A DNA stretch of 11,242 nucleotides from Candidatus Magasanikbacteria bacterium CG10_big_fil_rev_8_21_14_0_10_36_16 (GCA_002773185.1 PFBU01000001.1:1-11242); one strand, 5' to 3'. Positions 1-6,420 are shown, numbered from the stretch's first letter. Notes: generated by a model not told the origin, from the sequence alone. Translations and numbers: made by a program.

Positions 1-2063
1 TAAATTCTTTGATTAATAAAAGCAGAAACACTACCAAGGCTGACAACAAATATTTTGGTGATGATTTTTGGCAAATTATTTTCAATACTTTTTATATTAC
101 TACAGGTTTCAAAGATAGTGCAATTCGTACTAGTGAACTATTGTTAGCTACGGTACGACAATCAGAAAGTTTACAAGAAATTCTTTATGATTTGGAAATA
201 GAAAATCAAAAATTGAATAATGTGGTAGAGTGGGTGAGAAATAAGGAATATCTTTATGATGAATATCGCAAATTTAGACGCGCGGCTAGTAGTGTCAGTA
301 AATATGGTATGGACAAAGCCATGACTTCGGTAGCTACTCCTTTTATGAATAGTTATAGCAAAGATCTGACTCTTTATGCCAAATATGGACATTTGTCGCA
401 GTGCGTGGCTCGTGAAAAAGAAATAGAAGAAATATTGAACATTGTGGAAGCTGGTAGTGAAAATGTGATTTTGGTGGGTGAACATGGTGTGGGTAAGATG
501 GCGATTATTGAAGGTATTGTCCAAAAAATGATTTCAGGGAGTGCACCAAAAAAATTGTTGGATAAAAGATTTGTTCAAATTTCTACTTCATCACTCATGG
601 CTGGTACGACGGTTTCTGGCGCTCAACAAAGACTTATCAAAATTATGAATGAAGTGTCTCGCGCCAAAAATATTATTTTGTTTATCAACAATTTGCATGA
701 TTTGACAGGTATGTCTTCCAATGAGGGTGAAAGCCTCGATGTCTCAGAAACTTTGGCTGAATATCTAGGTAGTGGCAATTTCACTATGTTTGCGACAGCT
801 CTACCAGAAGGCTACAACCGTCATATTGTGAATAGTGAAATTGGTACAGTCTTTACCAAAGTAAGTATTAGTGAGATGAATCAAAATCAAGCTATTAGCG
901 TCTTGGAATCAAAAGCTGGAGAGATAGAATATAAAAATAAAATATTTTTTTCTTATGATTCTTTGTCCAAGTGTGTAGTTTTGACAGACAAGTTTTTCTT
1001 TGATCAAAATTTGCCAGCCAGTGCTATTTCGCTTTTGTCAGAAGTTGCTAGTTTTGTAAAAAATAAAAAAGGGCAAAATACTTTGGTTTCTGGTGAGGAT
1101 GTCGCTGAAGTTGTGGCTCATAAGACTGGTGTACCGGTAGCCAGTATTACAGAAAATGAATCAGACAAATTGATGCGTCTGGAAGAAGAAATGCACAAAC
1201 GTGTAGTTGGTCAAGACATTGCTGTTGAGCTTGTGTCCAATGCTTTACGTCGTGCTCGGGCAGAGATACGTTCCCAAAAACGTCCGATTGCTAATTTTCT
1301 TTTTCTTGGTCCGACTGGTGTGGGTAAAACAGAATTAGCCAAAACTATTGCCGAAATATATTTTGGTGGTGAAGATAGAATGATTAGAATGGATATGAGT
1401 GAGTATCAAGATACTAGTAGTATTTATCGGATGATTGGTCAACCTGGACAACAAGGCACTGGTTTGCTGACTGAAGCCGTCAGACAAAAACCTTTTTCAT
1501 TAATTCTTTTGGATGAACTTGAAAAAGCTGACAAAAATGTGCTCAATTTATTTTTGCAAGTATTTGATGATGGACGTCTGACTGATAGTGTTGGTAGGGT
1601 GATAGATTTTACTGATACTATTATCATCGCCACCTCCAATGCTGGGACTAGTTATGTCCAATCACAAATGAATGATGGAGTGGATTTGGATACTATTAGA
1701 GATCATCTTATCCATGGAGAACTTGTACAATATTATCGTCCTGAATTTCTCAATCGTTTTGATGGTATAGTACTTTTCAAAGCTCTTAATCGTGAAGAAA
1801 TAAAACAAATTGCTGGGCTCATGCTCAAGGGTGTAGCCAAAGATTTGGAAACTAGGGGTGTAGGTTTGCGGGTGGAAGAGGCTGCTCTGGAAGCTTTGGC
1901 TGATGTTGGTTTTGATCCAGAATTTGGCGCCAGACCAATGCGTCGAGCTATTCAGGACAGAGTAGAAAATAAATTGGCTGAACTTATTTTGCAAAGTAAG
2001 TTACAAAGACGTGACACTATTGTTTTGGGTGAGGCTTGTCAGGTTAGAGTGGAGCATGGCTAA
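1..2063 (+). CDS. Divergent Clp/Hsp100 AAA+ ATPase with degenerate first ATPase domain (5' end outside window)
   Basis: This is a two-ring Clp-type ATPase. The frame is open to base 1 with no stop, so the start probably lies outside the window. The first visible start-like codon is TTG at 9, giving 684 residues, which I use for numbering. Residues 20-75 resemble part of a Clp N domain (TSELLLATVRQ). The first ATPase domain, about 125-370, is degenerate: Walker A is GEHGVGKM (157-164, Met for Thr/Ser), Walker B is FINNLH (Asn227-Asn228 for Asp-Glu), and the usual RRF arginine fingers are absent. The second domain, about 395-684, looks active: GPTGVGKT (434-441), LLDELEKA (D502, E503), sensor-1 N544, arginine finger R583 and sensor-2 GAR (640-642). 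There is no coiled-coil middle domain as in ClpB. The GYVG pore loop and an IGF/IGL-type ClpP-binding loop are not seen. Family membership is certain; protein unfolding or ClpP partnership is not. A terminator follows at 2105. Confidence 0.93.
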   Translation, partial: NSLINKSRNTTKADNKYFGDDFWQIIFNTFYITTGFKDSAIRTSELLLATVRQSESLQEILYDLEIENQKLNNVVEWVRNKEYLYDEYRKFRRAASSVSKYGMDKAMTSVATPFMNSYSKDLTLYAKYGHLSQCVAREKEIEEILNIVEAGSENVILVGEHGVGKMAIIEGIVQKMISGSAPKKLLDKRFVQISTSSLMAGTTVSGAQQRLIKIMNEVSRAKNIILFINNLHDLTGMSSNEGESLDVSETLAEYLGSGNFTMFATALPEGYNRHIVNSEIGTVFTKVSISEMNQNQAISVLESKAGEIEYKNKIFFSYDSLSKCVVLTDKFFFDQNLPASAISLLSEVASFVKNKKGQNTLVSGEDVAEVVAHKTGVPVASITENESDKLMRLEEEMHKRVVGQDIAVELVSNALRRARAEIRSQKRPIANFLFLGPTGVGKTELAKTIAEIYFGGEDRMIRMDMSEYQDTSSIYRMIGQPGQQGTGLLTEAVRQKPFSLILLDELEKADKNVLNLFLQVFDDGRLTDSVGRVIDFTDTIIIATSNAGTSYVQSQMNDGVDLDTIRDHLIHGELVQYYRPEFLNRFDGIVLFKALNREEIKQIAGLMLKGVAKDLETRGVGLRVEEAALEALADVGFDPEFGARPMRRAIQDRVENKLAELILQSKLQRRDTIVLGEACQVRVEHG

Positions 2064-2104
2064 ACATTGATTGCATAGATTATAAAAAGATTACACTGAT
2101 TATT

Positions 2105-2137
2105 CCATCTTTTAAAAAAAGGTGGATTTTGTATTTT
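2105..2137 (+). terminator. Rho-independent terminator after the Clp gene
   Basis: A 9-bp stem pairs 2105-2113 (ccatctttt) with 2117-2125 (aaaaggtgg), including one G-U pair, over a 3-nt loop. It is followed by the T-rich tract attttgtatttt. It lies 42 bp after the Clp stop codon and just before the promoter of the next gene, so it separates the two units. Confidence 0.7.
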
Positions 2138-2144
2138 AGGGGCA

Positions 2145-2172
2145 TTGACTTTTAGCAAAATTCTGCTATACT
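2145..2172 (+). promoter_or_regulatory. Sigma-70-type promoter with extended -10 for the VanW gene
   Basis: The -35 box is TTGACT (2145-2150) and the -10 box is TATACT (2167-2172), with a 16-bp spacer. A TGC directly before the -10 makes it an extended -10. The expected transcript start is near 2179, about 22 nt before the ATG at 2201. This argues against the in-frame TTG at 2183, which would leave almost no leader. Confidence 0.75.
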
Positions 2173-2200
2173 GTCACCAATTTTGAAATCTACATTAATT

Positions 2201-3103
2201 ATGAAAAATCAAGAATTAAAAAAGAAAATCAAAAATTATATCTACGCTTATGAACATCCGGGTAGGATAGCGCTATCTAGAAAATATCCCAAGTTACAAA
2301 AATCAATTATTTTTGTGCGTCATTTAGAACGTAATGTAAAAAATTTTTTGGATTGGCGTTTACAAACTAGAAAAAGTAACAAATATTTTGAAAATATTAT
2401 AGCTCGTCATCAATCACTCTTGCGTCGCAAACTTGGGGTGAGTGATCCAAGACTGCAAGAACAAAAAATAACTAATCTCAAACAAGCTATCAAAAAACTT
2501 GATGGTATAATTATTCCAGCTGGAAAAATATTTTCTCTGTGGAAAATTGTTGGTAAACCTAGTTATGAAGATGGCTATGTTGATGGGATGTTACTTTCTG
2601 GTGGGGAAGTGAAGGAAGGTTTGGGTGGTGGTATGTGTCAATTGTCCAATTTTTTGTATTGGATTTTTCTTCACGCACCGACAGAAATAGTAGAACGCCA
2701 TCATCACTCCAAAGATGTTTTTCCAGATTCTGGTCGTACTTTGCCGTTTGGTAGTGGAGCAACTATTTTTTATAACTTCGTGGATTTGCAAGTAAAAAAT
2801 GTTTCTAAATTTCCTTTGCAATTAAAAATTTGGTTGACTGATGATCATTTGAAAGGACAGTTGCTTAGTGGTGGTAGAGTAATTGAAAAATTTCATGTTA
2901 TAGAAAAAAATCATTTGTTTATCAAAAGAGCTAAAAAATATTTTCGTTATAATGAAATATTACGCGAAGTGCAGATTGAAGGTAGGGTTATTAGAATAGA
3001 AAAGGTTACTACTAACTTTGCACCAGTTCTCTACGAAGTAAAAGGTGAATATTTGAAAAAAAATAATTTTGAAGTTTTGGATACTGATTATAAAGATTTA
3101 TAG
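2201..3103 (+). CDS. Stand-alone VanW-family protein
   Basis: This 300-residue protein belongs to the VanW family (COG2720). The biochemical role of the family is unknown; the name comes from an accessory gene of vanB-type vancomycin resistance clusters, but most members are not linked to resistance. The core runs from about residue 75 to 225. It contains IPAGKIFSLWKIVG (105-118), GLGGGMCQLSN (140-150, with the characteristic GGGxCQxS and Cys146), VERHHHS (164-170) and the GSGATIFYNFVDLQVKN strand region (184-200). The N-terminal basic stretch (HPGRIALSRKYP, 19-30) is also typical. I see no signal peptide or membrane segment. The ATG at 2201 is preferred over TTG at 2183 because of the promoter position. 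No Shine-Dalgarno sequence is visible. The gene sits alone between a promoter and the terminator at 3122, and no vanR/S/H/A-like genes are nearby, so resistance should not be inferred. Confidence 0.9.
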   Translation: MKNQELKKKIKNYIYAYEHPGRIALSRKYPKLQKSIIFVRHLERNVKNFLDWRLQTRKSNKYFENIIARHQSLLRRKLGVSDPRLQEQKITNLKQAIKKLDGIIIPAGKIFSLWKIVGKPSYEDGYVDGMLLSGGEVKEGLGGGMCQLSNFLYWIFLHAPTEIVERHHHSKDVFPDSGRTLPFGSGATIFYNFVDLQVKNVSKFPLQLKIWLTDDHLKGQLLSGGRVIEKFHVIEKNHLFIKRAKKYFRYNEILREVQIEGRVIRIEKVTTNFAPVLYEVKGEYLKKNNFEVLDTDYKDL

Positions 3104-3121
3104 GGATTACATTGATTTTTG

Positions 3122-3153
3122 ACAGTCTTAAATAGTGAGACTGTTTTTGTTTT
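3122..3153 (+). terminator. Rho-independent terminator after the VanW gene
   Basis: A perfect 7-bp stem pairs acagtct (3122-3128) with agactgt (3138-3144) and can extend inward by a G-U and an A-T pair. The T-rich tract tttttgtttt follows. It begins 19 bp after the VanW stop. Confidence 0.85.
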
Positions 3154-3178
3154 GAGAAGTTTATTTTTAAGAGATAGA

Positions 3179-3302
3179 ACACAGACTACCAAGATTTATC
3201 TAAGATTTAGCAGAATCAAATCCCGGGTCAATCCCAGTAATCTTCTGAAATATCAGTTCTATAATCTTCAGACAAAATTTCTAGATGTCTTTGTTGTAGT
3301 TT
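3179..3302. repeat. Decayed intergenic repeat, GATT/AATC-rich
   Basis: This noncoding stretch is built from diverged short units: AGATTTA, AAGATTTA and GATTTAGCAGAATC on the left, and the opposite-strand forms AATCCCAG, TAATCTTCTG and TAATCTTCAG on the right, around CCCGGG near 3225. It resembles the cleaner GATTACACTGATTA-like units at 2089, 3104 and 8285-8330. I see no convincing coding content; a 61-codon open frame here starts inside the upstream terminator. Confidence 0.45.
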
Positions 3303-3336
3303 AATTAATTTTGAATATTGCTTTATATTGGAATTT

Positions 3337-3345
3337 TGCTATAAT
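3337..3345 (+). promoter_or_regulatory. Extended -10 promoter for the sugar-phosphate transferase gene
   Basis: The sequence TGC-TATAAT (TG at 3337-3338, TATAAT 3340-3345) is a consensus extended -10 box. The upstream -35 is weak (candidate ATTGCT at 3318-3323, 16-bp spacer). The expected transcript start is near 3352, only about 7 nt before the ATG at 3359, so the mRNA would be almost leaderless. Confidence 0.6.
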
Positions 3346-3358
3346 TCCTGTTGATTAT

Positions 3359-4429
3359 ATGATTATCTATTTATTCTACTTTAGCTTTACTTTTACTGTC
3401 TCAATCATTGTCACATTTTTTGTGGCGATGATAATGAGAAAGTTGGGGATAGTAGACAAAGCTGGTAAAGAAAAAAGAAAAATTCACAAAAAAACGATTG
3501 CTCTTGGTGGGGGACTAGTCATATTTTTTAGTTTTTTCTTGTCAGTCTTATTGACTTGGTTTTTTACTGACAATTTTACTTATGAAATTGTAGGACGCAA
3601 TTTGCTTGGATTATTTTTTGGGAGTTTAATTTTGGTAATTGGTGGAATTCTGGATGACAAATATATTTTGCGTCCAAAATTGCAAATAGCTTTCCCAATT
3701 CTGGCAACCTTGATTATTATTTTGGCTGGTATTGGTCCACATATTATATCCAATCCTTTTGGTGGAATTGTTAGATTGGACTTTTGGCAAGTTAATTTTG
3801 GTAGTCTTGGTAATTTTGTGGTAATAGCTGACTTGTTGGTTTTCTTTTGGCTGATGGGTATGATGTTTACTACCAAATTTCTAGATGGCCTGGATGGCTT
3901 AGTTTCTGGTATTGTCAGTATTGGCGCTTTGGTACTTTTCTTTTTTTCTTTACAATCTCAGTGGTATCAGCCCGATGTAGCTATGCTCTCAATAATTCTA
4001 GCTGGAGCAACTTTGGGCTTTTTAGTCTGGAATTGGTTTCCTGCCAAAATATTTCTTGGTGAAGGTGGTAGTCTCCTTACGGGATTTTTGCTTGGCAGTC
4101 TGGCTATAATTTCTGGTGGAAAGATTGCAATTACTCTTTTGGTAATGGCTGTGCCAATTCTTGATGTGGCTCGAGTGATTATTAGACGTATCAAAAATAA
4201 AAAACCTGTTTATGTTGGTGATAATGAACATTTACATTTTCGTTTACTTGAAACTGGACTAAGTCAAAAACAAGCAGTATTATTACTGTATAGTATTTCA
4301 TTTTTGTTTGGTCTCTCGGCTTTGTTTTTACAAAGTAAACAAAAATTATTTGCTTTAATCTTTCTTTTTGTGGTAATGTTGCTATTAGGTATTTGGTTTA
4401 GTAAGAAGAAAAGTGGAATGACGAAATGA
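3359..4429 (+). CDS. Polyprenyl-phosphate sugar-1-phosphate transferase (MraY/WecA/TagO superfamily)
   Basis: This 356-residue membrane enzyme has about ten to eleven hydrophobic segments. It belongs to the family that moves a sugar-1-phosphate from a UDP-sugar to undecaprenyl phosphate, the first membrane step of many glycopolymer pathways. Visible motifs in order: IHKKTIALGGG (42-52), the metal-binding DDKY (99-102) with RPK (105-107), FLDGLDGL (174-181), FLGEGGS (232-238), PILDVARVIIRR (266-277) and HLHFRLLETG (291-300). Two positions differ from the usual pattern: Lys173 stands where an Asn normally precedes xxDGxDG, and Glu235 replaces the Asp of FMGDxGS. The ATG at 3359 is chosen because the first membrane helix starts there and the promoter lies just upstream. 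The TTG at 3311 would put the promoter inside the gene. The HLHFRLL ending favours WecA/TagO/WbpL over MraY. The exact sugar cannot be read from the sequence. Confidence 0.9.
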   Translation: MIIYLFYFSFTFTVSIIVTFFVAMIMRKLGIVDKAGKEKRKIHKKTIALGGGLVIFFSFFLSVLLTWFFTDNFTYEIVGRNLLGLFFGSLILVIGGILDDKYILRPKLQIAFPILATLIIILAGIGPHIISNPFGGIVRLDFWQVNFGSLGNFVVIADLLVFFWLMGMMFTTKFLDGLDGLVSGIVSIGALVLFFFSLQSQWYQPDVAMLSIILAGATLGFLVWNWFPAKIFLGEGGSLLTGFLLGSLAIISGGKIAITLLVMAVPILDVARVIIRRIKNKKPVYVGDNEHLHFRLLETGLSQKQAVLLLYSISFLFGLSALFLQSKQKLFALIFLFVVMLLLGIWFSKKKSGMTK

Positions 4430-4448
4430 GAGATGAGGAACGTATAAA

Positions 4449-4571
4449 GGATACGAAATACGAACAGTACGAAATTACGAAACAAGAACTTTGTTTATTT
4501 TCCGACGCGGAATGAGGTTATTTGAAAAATTTTTGTAGTTCGTATTTTCGTAAATTTCGTATTTCGTATCC
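4449..4571. repeat. Symmetric inverted repeat with four TACGAA / four TTCGTA units
   Basis: The left arm (4449-4482) carries TACGAA at 4452, 4459, 4468 and 4476. The right arm (4538-4571) carries TTCGTA at 4539, 4547, 4556 and 4563. Unit spacings are 7, 9, 8 and then 8, 9, 7, a true mirror. The outer 16 bp (4449-4464 against 4556-4571) are perfectly complementary. The loop is about 56 nt. The element fills most of the spacer between the transferase and DUF192 genes and could fold into one long hairpin in RNA. Its function is unknown. Confidence 0.8.
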
Positions 4572-4605
4572 CTTAAGTATTGTCTGTTATCTATTTATTA
4601 ATATT

Positions 4606-5070
4606 ATGAAGAAAGTAAACAATTTCAAATTTTATTTTTTCATAGTTTTTATATTAGTAGCTATATTTATGTTTTTTTGGCAGAGATTTCATTGGCCACA
4701 AGCGACTGTGTCTTTGAAAAATGAGACTTTGCATGTTTTGATAGCAGATAGTATTTATCGTCAACAAAAAGGTCTAAGTGGTAGAACAAGTATTTCACCA
4801 TATGATGGTATGGTTTTCCCTTTTTCTTTGCTTGGAAAACATGCTTTTGTTATGCGAAATATGAATTTTCCTATAGATATTATTTGGCTAAAAAAAGGGG
4901 AGGTTGTAGATTATGCACCAAATGTCCAGATAGAACCAGACCATAACGAAAGCACCTACATTCGTTATACACCGCGTACTGACGATGATATGGTCTTGGA
5001 GTTGCCAGCTGGCTGGGCACAAGCCCATGATTTGCGGATTGGGGATAAAATGACCCTTGTGGAGGACTAG
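4606..5070 (+). CDS. Membrane-anchored DUF192 protein
   Basis: This 154-residue protein has a single N-terminal membrane segment (about 8-26) followed by a DUF192 (COG1430) domain. The domain spans about residues 40-152 and shows QQKGLSGRTSI (53-63), DGMVFPF (67-73), FVMRNMNFPIDIIWL (81-95), and LELPAGWAQAHDLRIGDKM (131-149), matching the usual GL.., GM.F.F, WM.N...PLD and VLEL.AG....G...GD pattern. The family is small, usually secreted or lipid-anchored, and of uncertain function. The predicted topology puts the domain outside the cytoplasm. The start at 4606 is preferred because the in-frame TTG at 4522 would translate through the TTCGTA repeats and add 28 unrelated residues. No clear promoter or ribosome binding site is visible; it may be read through from the transferase gene across the hairpin. 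Confidence 0.88.
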   Translation: MKKVNNFKFYFFIVFILVAIFMFFWQRFHWPQATVSLKNETLHVLIADSIYRQQKGLSGRTSISPYDGMVFPFSLLGKHAFVMRNMNFPIDIIWLKKGEVVDYAPNVQIEPDHNESTYIRYTPRTDDDMVLELPAGWAQAHDLRIGDKMTLVED

Positions 5071-5072
5071 CC

Positions 5073-5101
5073 TTGACTTATTCCTCTAAATTTAGTATAA
5101 T
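5073..5101 (+). promoter_or_regulatory. Near-consensus sigma-70 promoter for rplU
   Basis: TTGACT (5073-5078) and TATAAT (5096-5101) are separated by an optimal 17 bp. This is the best promoter match in the window, as expected for a ribosomal protein gene. The transcript start should be near 5108, leaving a leader of about 70 nt. The -35 box begins 3 bp after the DUF192 stop codon. Confidence 0.88.
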
Positions 5102-5134
5102 GTTCACGTTTCCTAAAACAAATATCTTAGCTCA

Positions 5135-5151
5135 GTCTTTGTTATAAAGAC
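5135..5151 (+). promoter_or_regulatory. Hairpin in the rplU leader
   Basis: Within the predicted 5' leader of rplU, gtcttt (5135-5140) pairs with aaagac (5146-5151) over a 5-nt loop (gttat). L21 leaders are regulatory in some bacteria, but this small hairpin does not by itself match a known leader family that I can identify. A regulatory role is only a possibility. Confidence 0.35.
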
Positions 5152-5177
5152 AATATTAAATTTTTAAAAACAAAAAT

Positions 5178-5492
5178 ATGTTTGCAGTCATTCAAACTGG
5201 TGGAAAGCAATATCTTGTCAAAGATGGTGATCTCCTAAAAATTGAAAAATTAGCAGTTGAAGTTGGTAAAGAGGTCGTTTTTGACGAAGTCTTGATGCTT
5301 GCCAATGAAGATGGTACTGATGTACAAATCGGCAAACCATTTTTGGAAGGTGTTAGCATTGTTGCTATGTGTGAAGAGCAAGGAAAAAATAGAACTGTTC
5401 GTGTGGTAAAATACAAACGCAAAATACGTTACAAAAAAGTTCATGGTCATAGACAACGTTTTACTAAAGTAAAAGTTGCTGAAGTGAAATAA
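5178..5492 (+). CDS. rplU: 50S ribosomal protein L21
   Basis: L21 is a primary 23S rRNA-binding protein of the large ribosomal subunit. The 104 residues match normal length. The start MFAVIQTGGKQYLV and the C-terminal RNA-binding stretch (KYKRKIRYKKVHGHRQRFT, about 78-97) are diagnostic. The ATG at 5178 is unambiguous and has no Shine-Dalgarno sequence, only A/T-rich sequence upstream. The gene is monocistronic: its own consensus promoter is at 5073 and a bidirectional terminator at 5522. The usual partner rpmA (L27) is not next to it; the next gene, recR, is on the opposite strand. Confidence 0.98.
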   Translation: MFAVIQTGGKQYLVKDGDLLKIEKLAVEVGKEVVFDEVLMLANEDGTDVQIGKPFLEGVSIVAMCEEQGKNRTVRVVKYKRKIRYKKVHGHRQRFTKVKVAEVK

Positions 5493-5498
5493 TACGAG

Positions 5499-5522
5499 AC
5501 ACATATCACGTAACACATATCA
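5499..5522. repeat. Short direct repeat ACACATATCA x2
   Basis: ACACATATCA occurs at 5499-5508 and 5513-5522 with a 14-bp period, between the rplU stop and the terminator. It looks like a fragment of a short tandem repeat. Confidence 0.5.
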
Positions 5523-5550
5523 AAAATCCCGTTTAAAGTGGGATTTTTTT
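5522..5550 (+). terminator. Bidirectional terminator between rplU and recR
   Basis: A 9-bp stem pairs aaaaatccc (5522-5530) with gggattttt (5540-5548) over a 9-nt loop, followed by more T. The A-run on the left gives a T-run on the other strand, so it can also stop recR transcription arriving from the right, about 145 bp after recR. Confidence 0.85.
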
Positions 5551-5560
5551 ATTATCTACA

Positions 5561-5692
5561 ATCACAAATGTCAGCTTGCCCGTAGCAAACAGGAATCTAA
5601 ATAACAAATCAAATTATTAAAATAATCAGTGGCTAAATTTTGATATTAGAAATTTGTAATTTGTTTGACATTTTAGCTTTGGCATTTTAATT
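5561..5692. repeat. Decayed AT-rich repeat tract downstream of recR
   Basis: This noncoding stretch holds loose inverted matches such as aaatgtca (5566-5573) with tgacattt (5666-5673), and scattered AACAAATC/AATTTGT units that resemble the recR-ybaB spacer. I see no coding capacity or RNA gene. Confidence 0.35.
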
Positions 5693-6295
5693 TTATTTTG
5701 TAGATATTCTATTCTTCAAAGCGCTACTTAGTGTAATCTCATCAGCATATTGTAAATCACTACCCATTGGCAAACCTCGGGCTAGGCGAGTGACTTTTAT
5801 TTCTGGTTTCAATTTTTTTATTTGTCTTTCTAGATACATCATGGTGGTTTCGCCATTGATATCAGGATTGAGTGCTAGGATCACTTCATCTATTTCATTT
5901 TTGTGTAGTCTAGTCATTAGCTCATTTATTTTTAGAAATTTGTTGATATCTTCATCATCAGGTTTCAAAGTTCCACGTAAAATATGGTAGACCCCAGTAA
6001 ATTCTTTGGTTTTTTCTATAGTTTCTCTGTCTTGTGGTTGGGAAACGACACAAATTACTTTGTGGTTGCGTTTGATATCAACACAAAAAGTACAAGGACT
6101 AATGTCAGAGAAATCCCAACAAACTTCACAGCTTTTGATGTTTTCTATTAGTTCTTTGAGAGCAATCGTTAATTCGGCTACATCTTTTTTGCCAGATTTG
6201 AGTAAATAAAAAACAAAGCGTTCCGCTGTGCGGTGTCCGACGCTTGGTAGGCGACTAAATGCCTTTATTAAGTTTTGAATGGGTTTTGAATACAT
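5693..6295 (-). CDS. recR: Recombination mediator protein RecR
   Basis: RecR acts with RecO (and RecF) to load RecA onto gapped single-stranded DNA coated with SSB. The 200 residues match the family's normal size. The helix-hairpin-helix is at about 12-33 (LPSVGHRTAERFVFYLL). The four-cysteine zinc site is CEVC...CTFC (C56, C59, C68, C71). A Toprim domain follows from about 78 (VICVVSQPQDRETIE, then GTLKP at 108-112). The C-terminal region ALNPDINGETTMMYLERQIK (141-160) and VTRLARGLPMGSDLQYADEITLSSAL is typical. The GIGPEDL-like segment after GTLKP is shortened to PDDEDI. The ATG at 6295 is chosen since it aligns with other RecR starts; an alternative start at 6343 would add 16 hydrophobic residues from the repeat spacer. 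It is the last gene of dnaB-ybaB-recR. Confidence 0.96.
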   Translation of the reverse strand: MYSKPIQNLIKAFSRLPSVGHRTAERFVFYLLKSGKKDVAELTIALKELIENIKSCEVCWDFSDISPCTFCVDIKRNHKVICVVSQPQDRETIEKTKEFTGVYHILRGTLKPDDEDINKFLKINELMTRLHKNEIDEVILALNPDINGETTMMYLERQIKKLKPEIKVTRLARGLPMGSDLQYADEITLSSALKNRISTK

Positions 6296-6322
6296 TTTTG
6301 TAAATATACAATAGTAAAATAA

Positions 6323-6389
6323 CAAATTCCAAATAATATACAAATCACAATTTCTTTGTTATTGTTTATTGTGGTTTATTTGGAATTTG
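6323..6389. repeat. Inverted repeat in the ybaB-recR spacer
   Basis: CAAATTCCAAATAA (6323-6336) is perfectly complementary to TTATTTGGAATTTG (6376-6389), and an inner cacaat (6346-6351) pairs with attgtg (6368-6373). It lies between the ybaB stop and recR start, so the ybaB-recR transcript would carry it as a hairpin. It could attenuate, protect or process the message; none of this can be decided here. Confidence 0.75.
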
Positions 6390-6420
6390 TATATTTTTAA
6401 TTGTTTATTTTTGTAGAGAT

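Noticed and set aside
171..524. A 117-codon minus-strand frame within the Clp gene.
   Set aside because: It is antisense to a well-supported AAA+ coding region and its composition (Phe, Ile and His rich) is that of an antisense shadow.
2201..3103. A vancomycin resistance cluster, suggested by the VanW name.
   Set aside because: No VanR/S two-component genes, VanH, VanX or D-Ala-D-Lac ligase occur in the window. VanW-domain proteins are common without resistance.
3119..3304. A 61-codon open frame between the VanW gene and the transferase gene.
   Set aside because: It begins at a TTG inside the rho-independent terminator and runs through decayed repeat sequence, with no recognisable protein features.
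3311..3358. A longer N terminus for the sugar-phosphate transferase starting at TTG 3311.
   Set aside because: The extended -10 promoter TGCTATAAT lies inside this stretch, and the first membrane helix begins at the ATG at 3359.
4449..4571. A CRISPR array, suggested by repeated TACGAA units.
   Set aside because: Units are 6 bp with 1-3 bp between them and face each other as an inverted repeat. There are no repeats and spacers of CRISPR size and no cas genes.
4522..4605. A longer N terminus for the DUF192 protein starting at TTG 4522.
   Set aside because: It would translate the right arm of the TTCGTA inverted repeat. The ATG at 4606 gives a normal membrane anchor plus domain.
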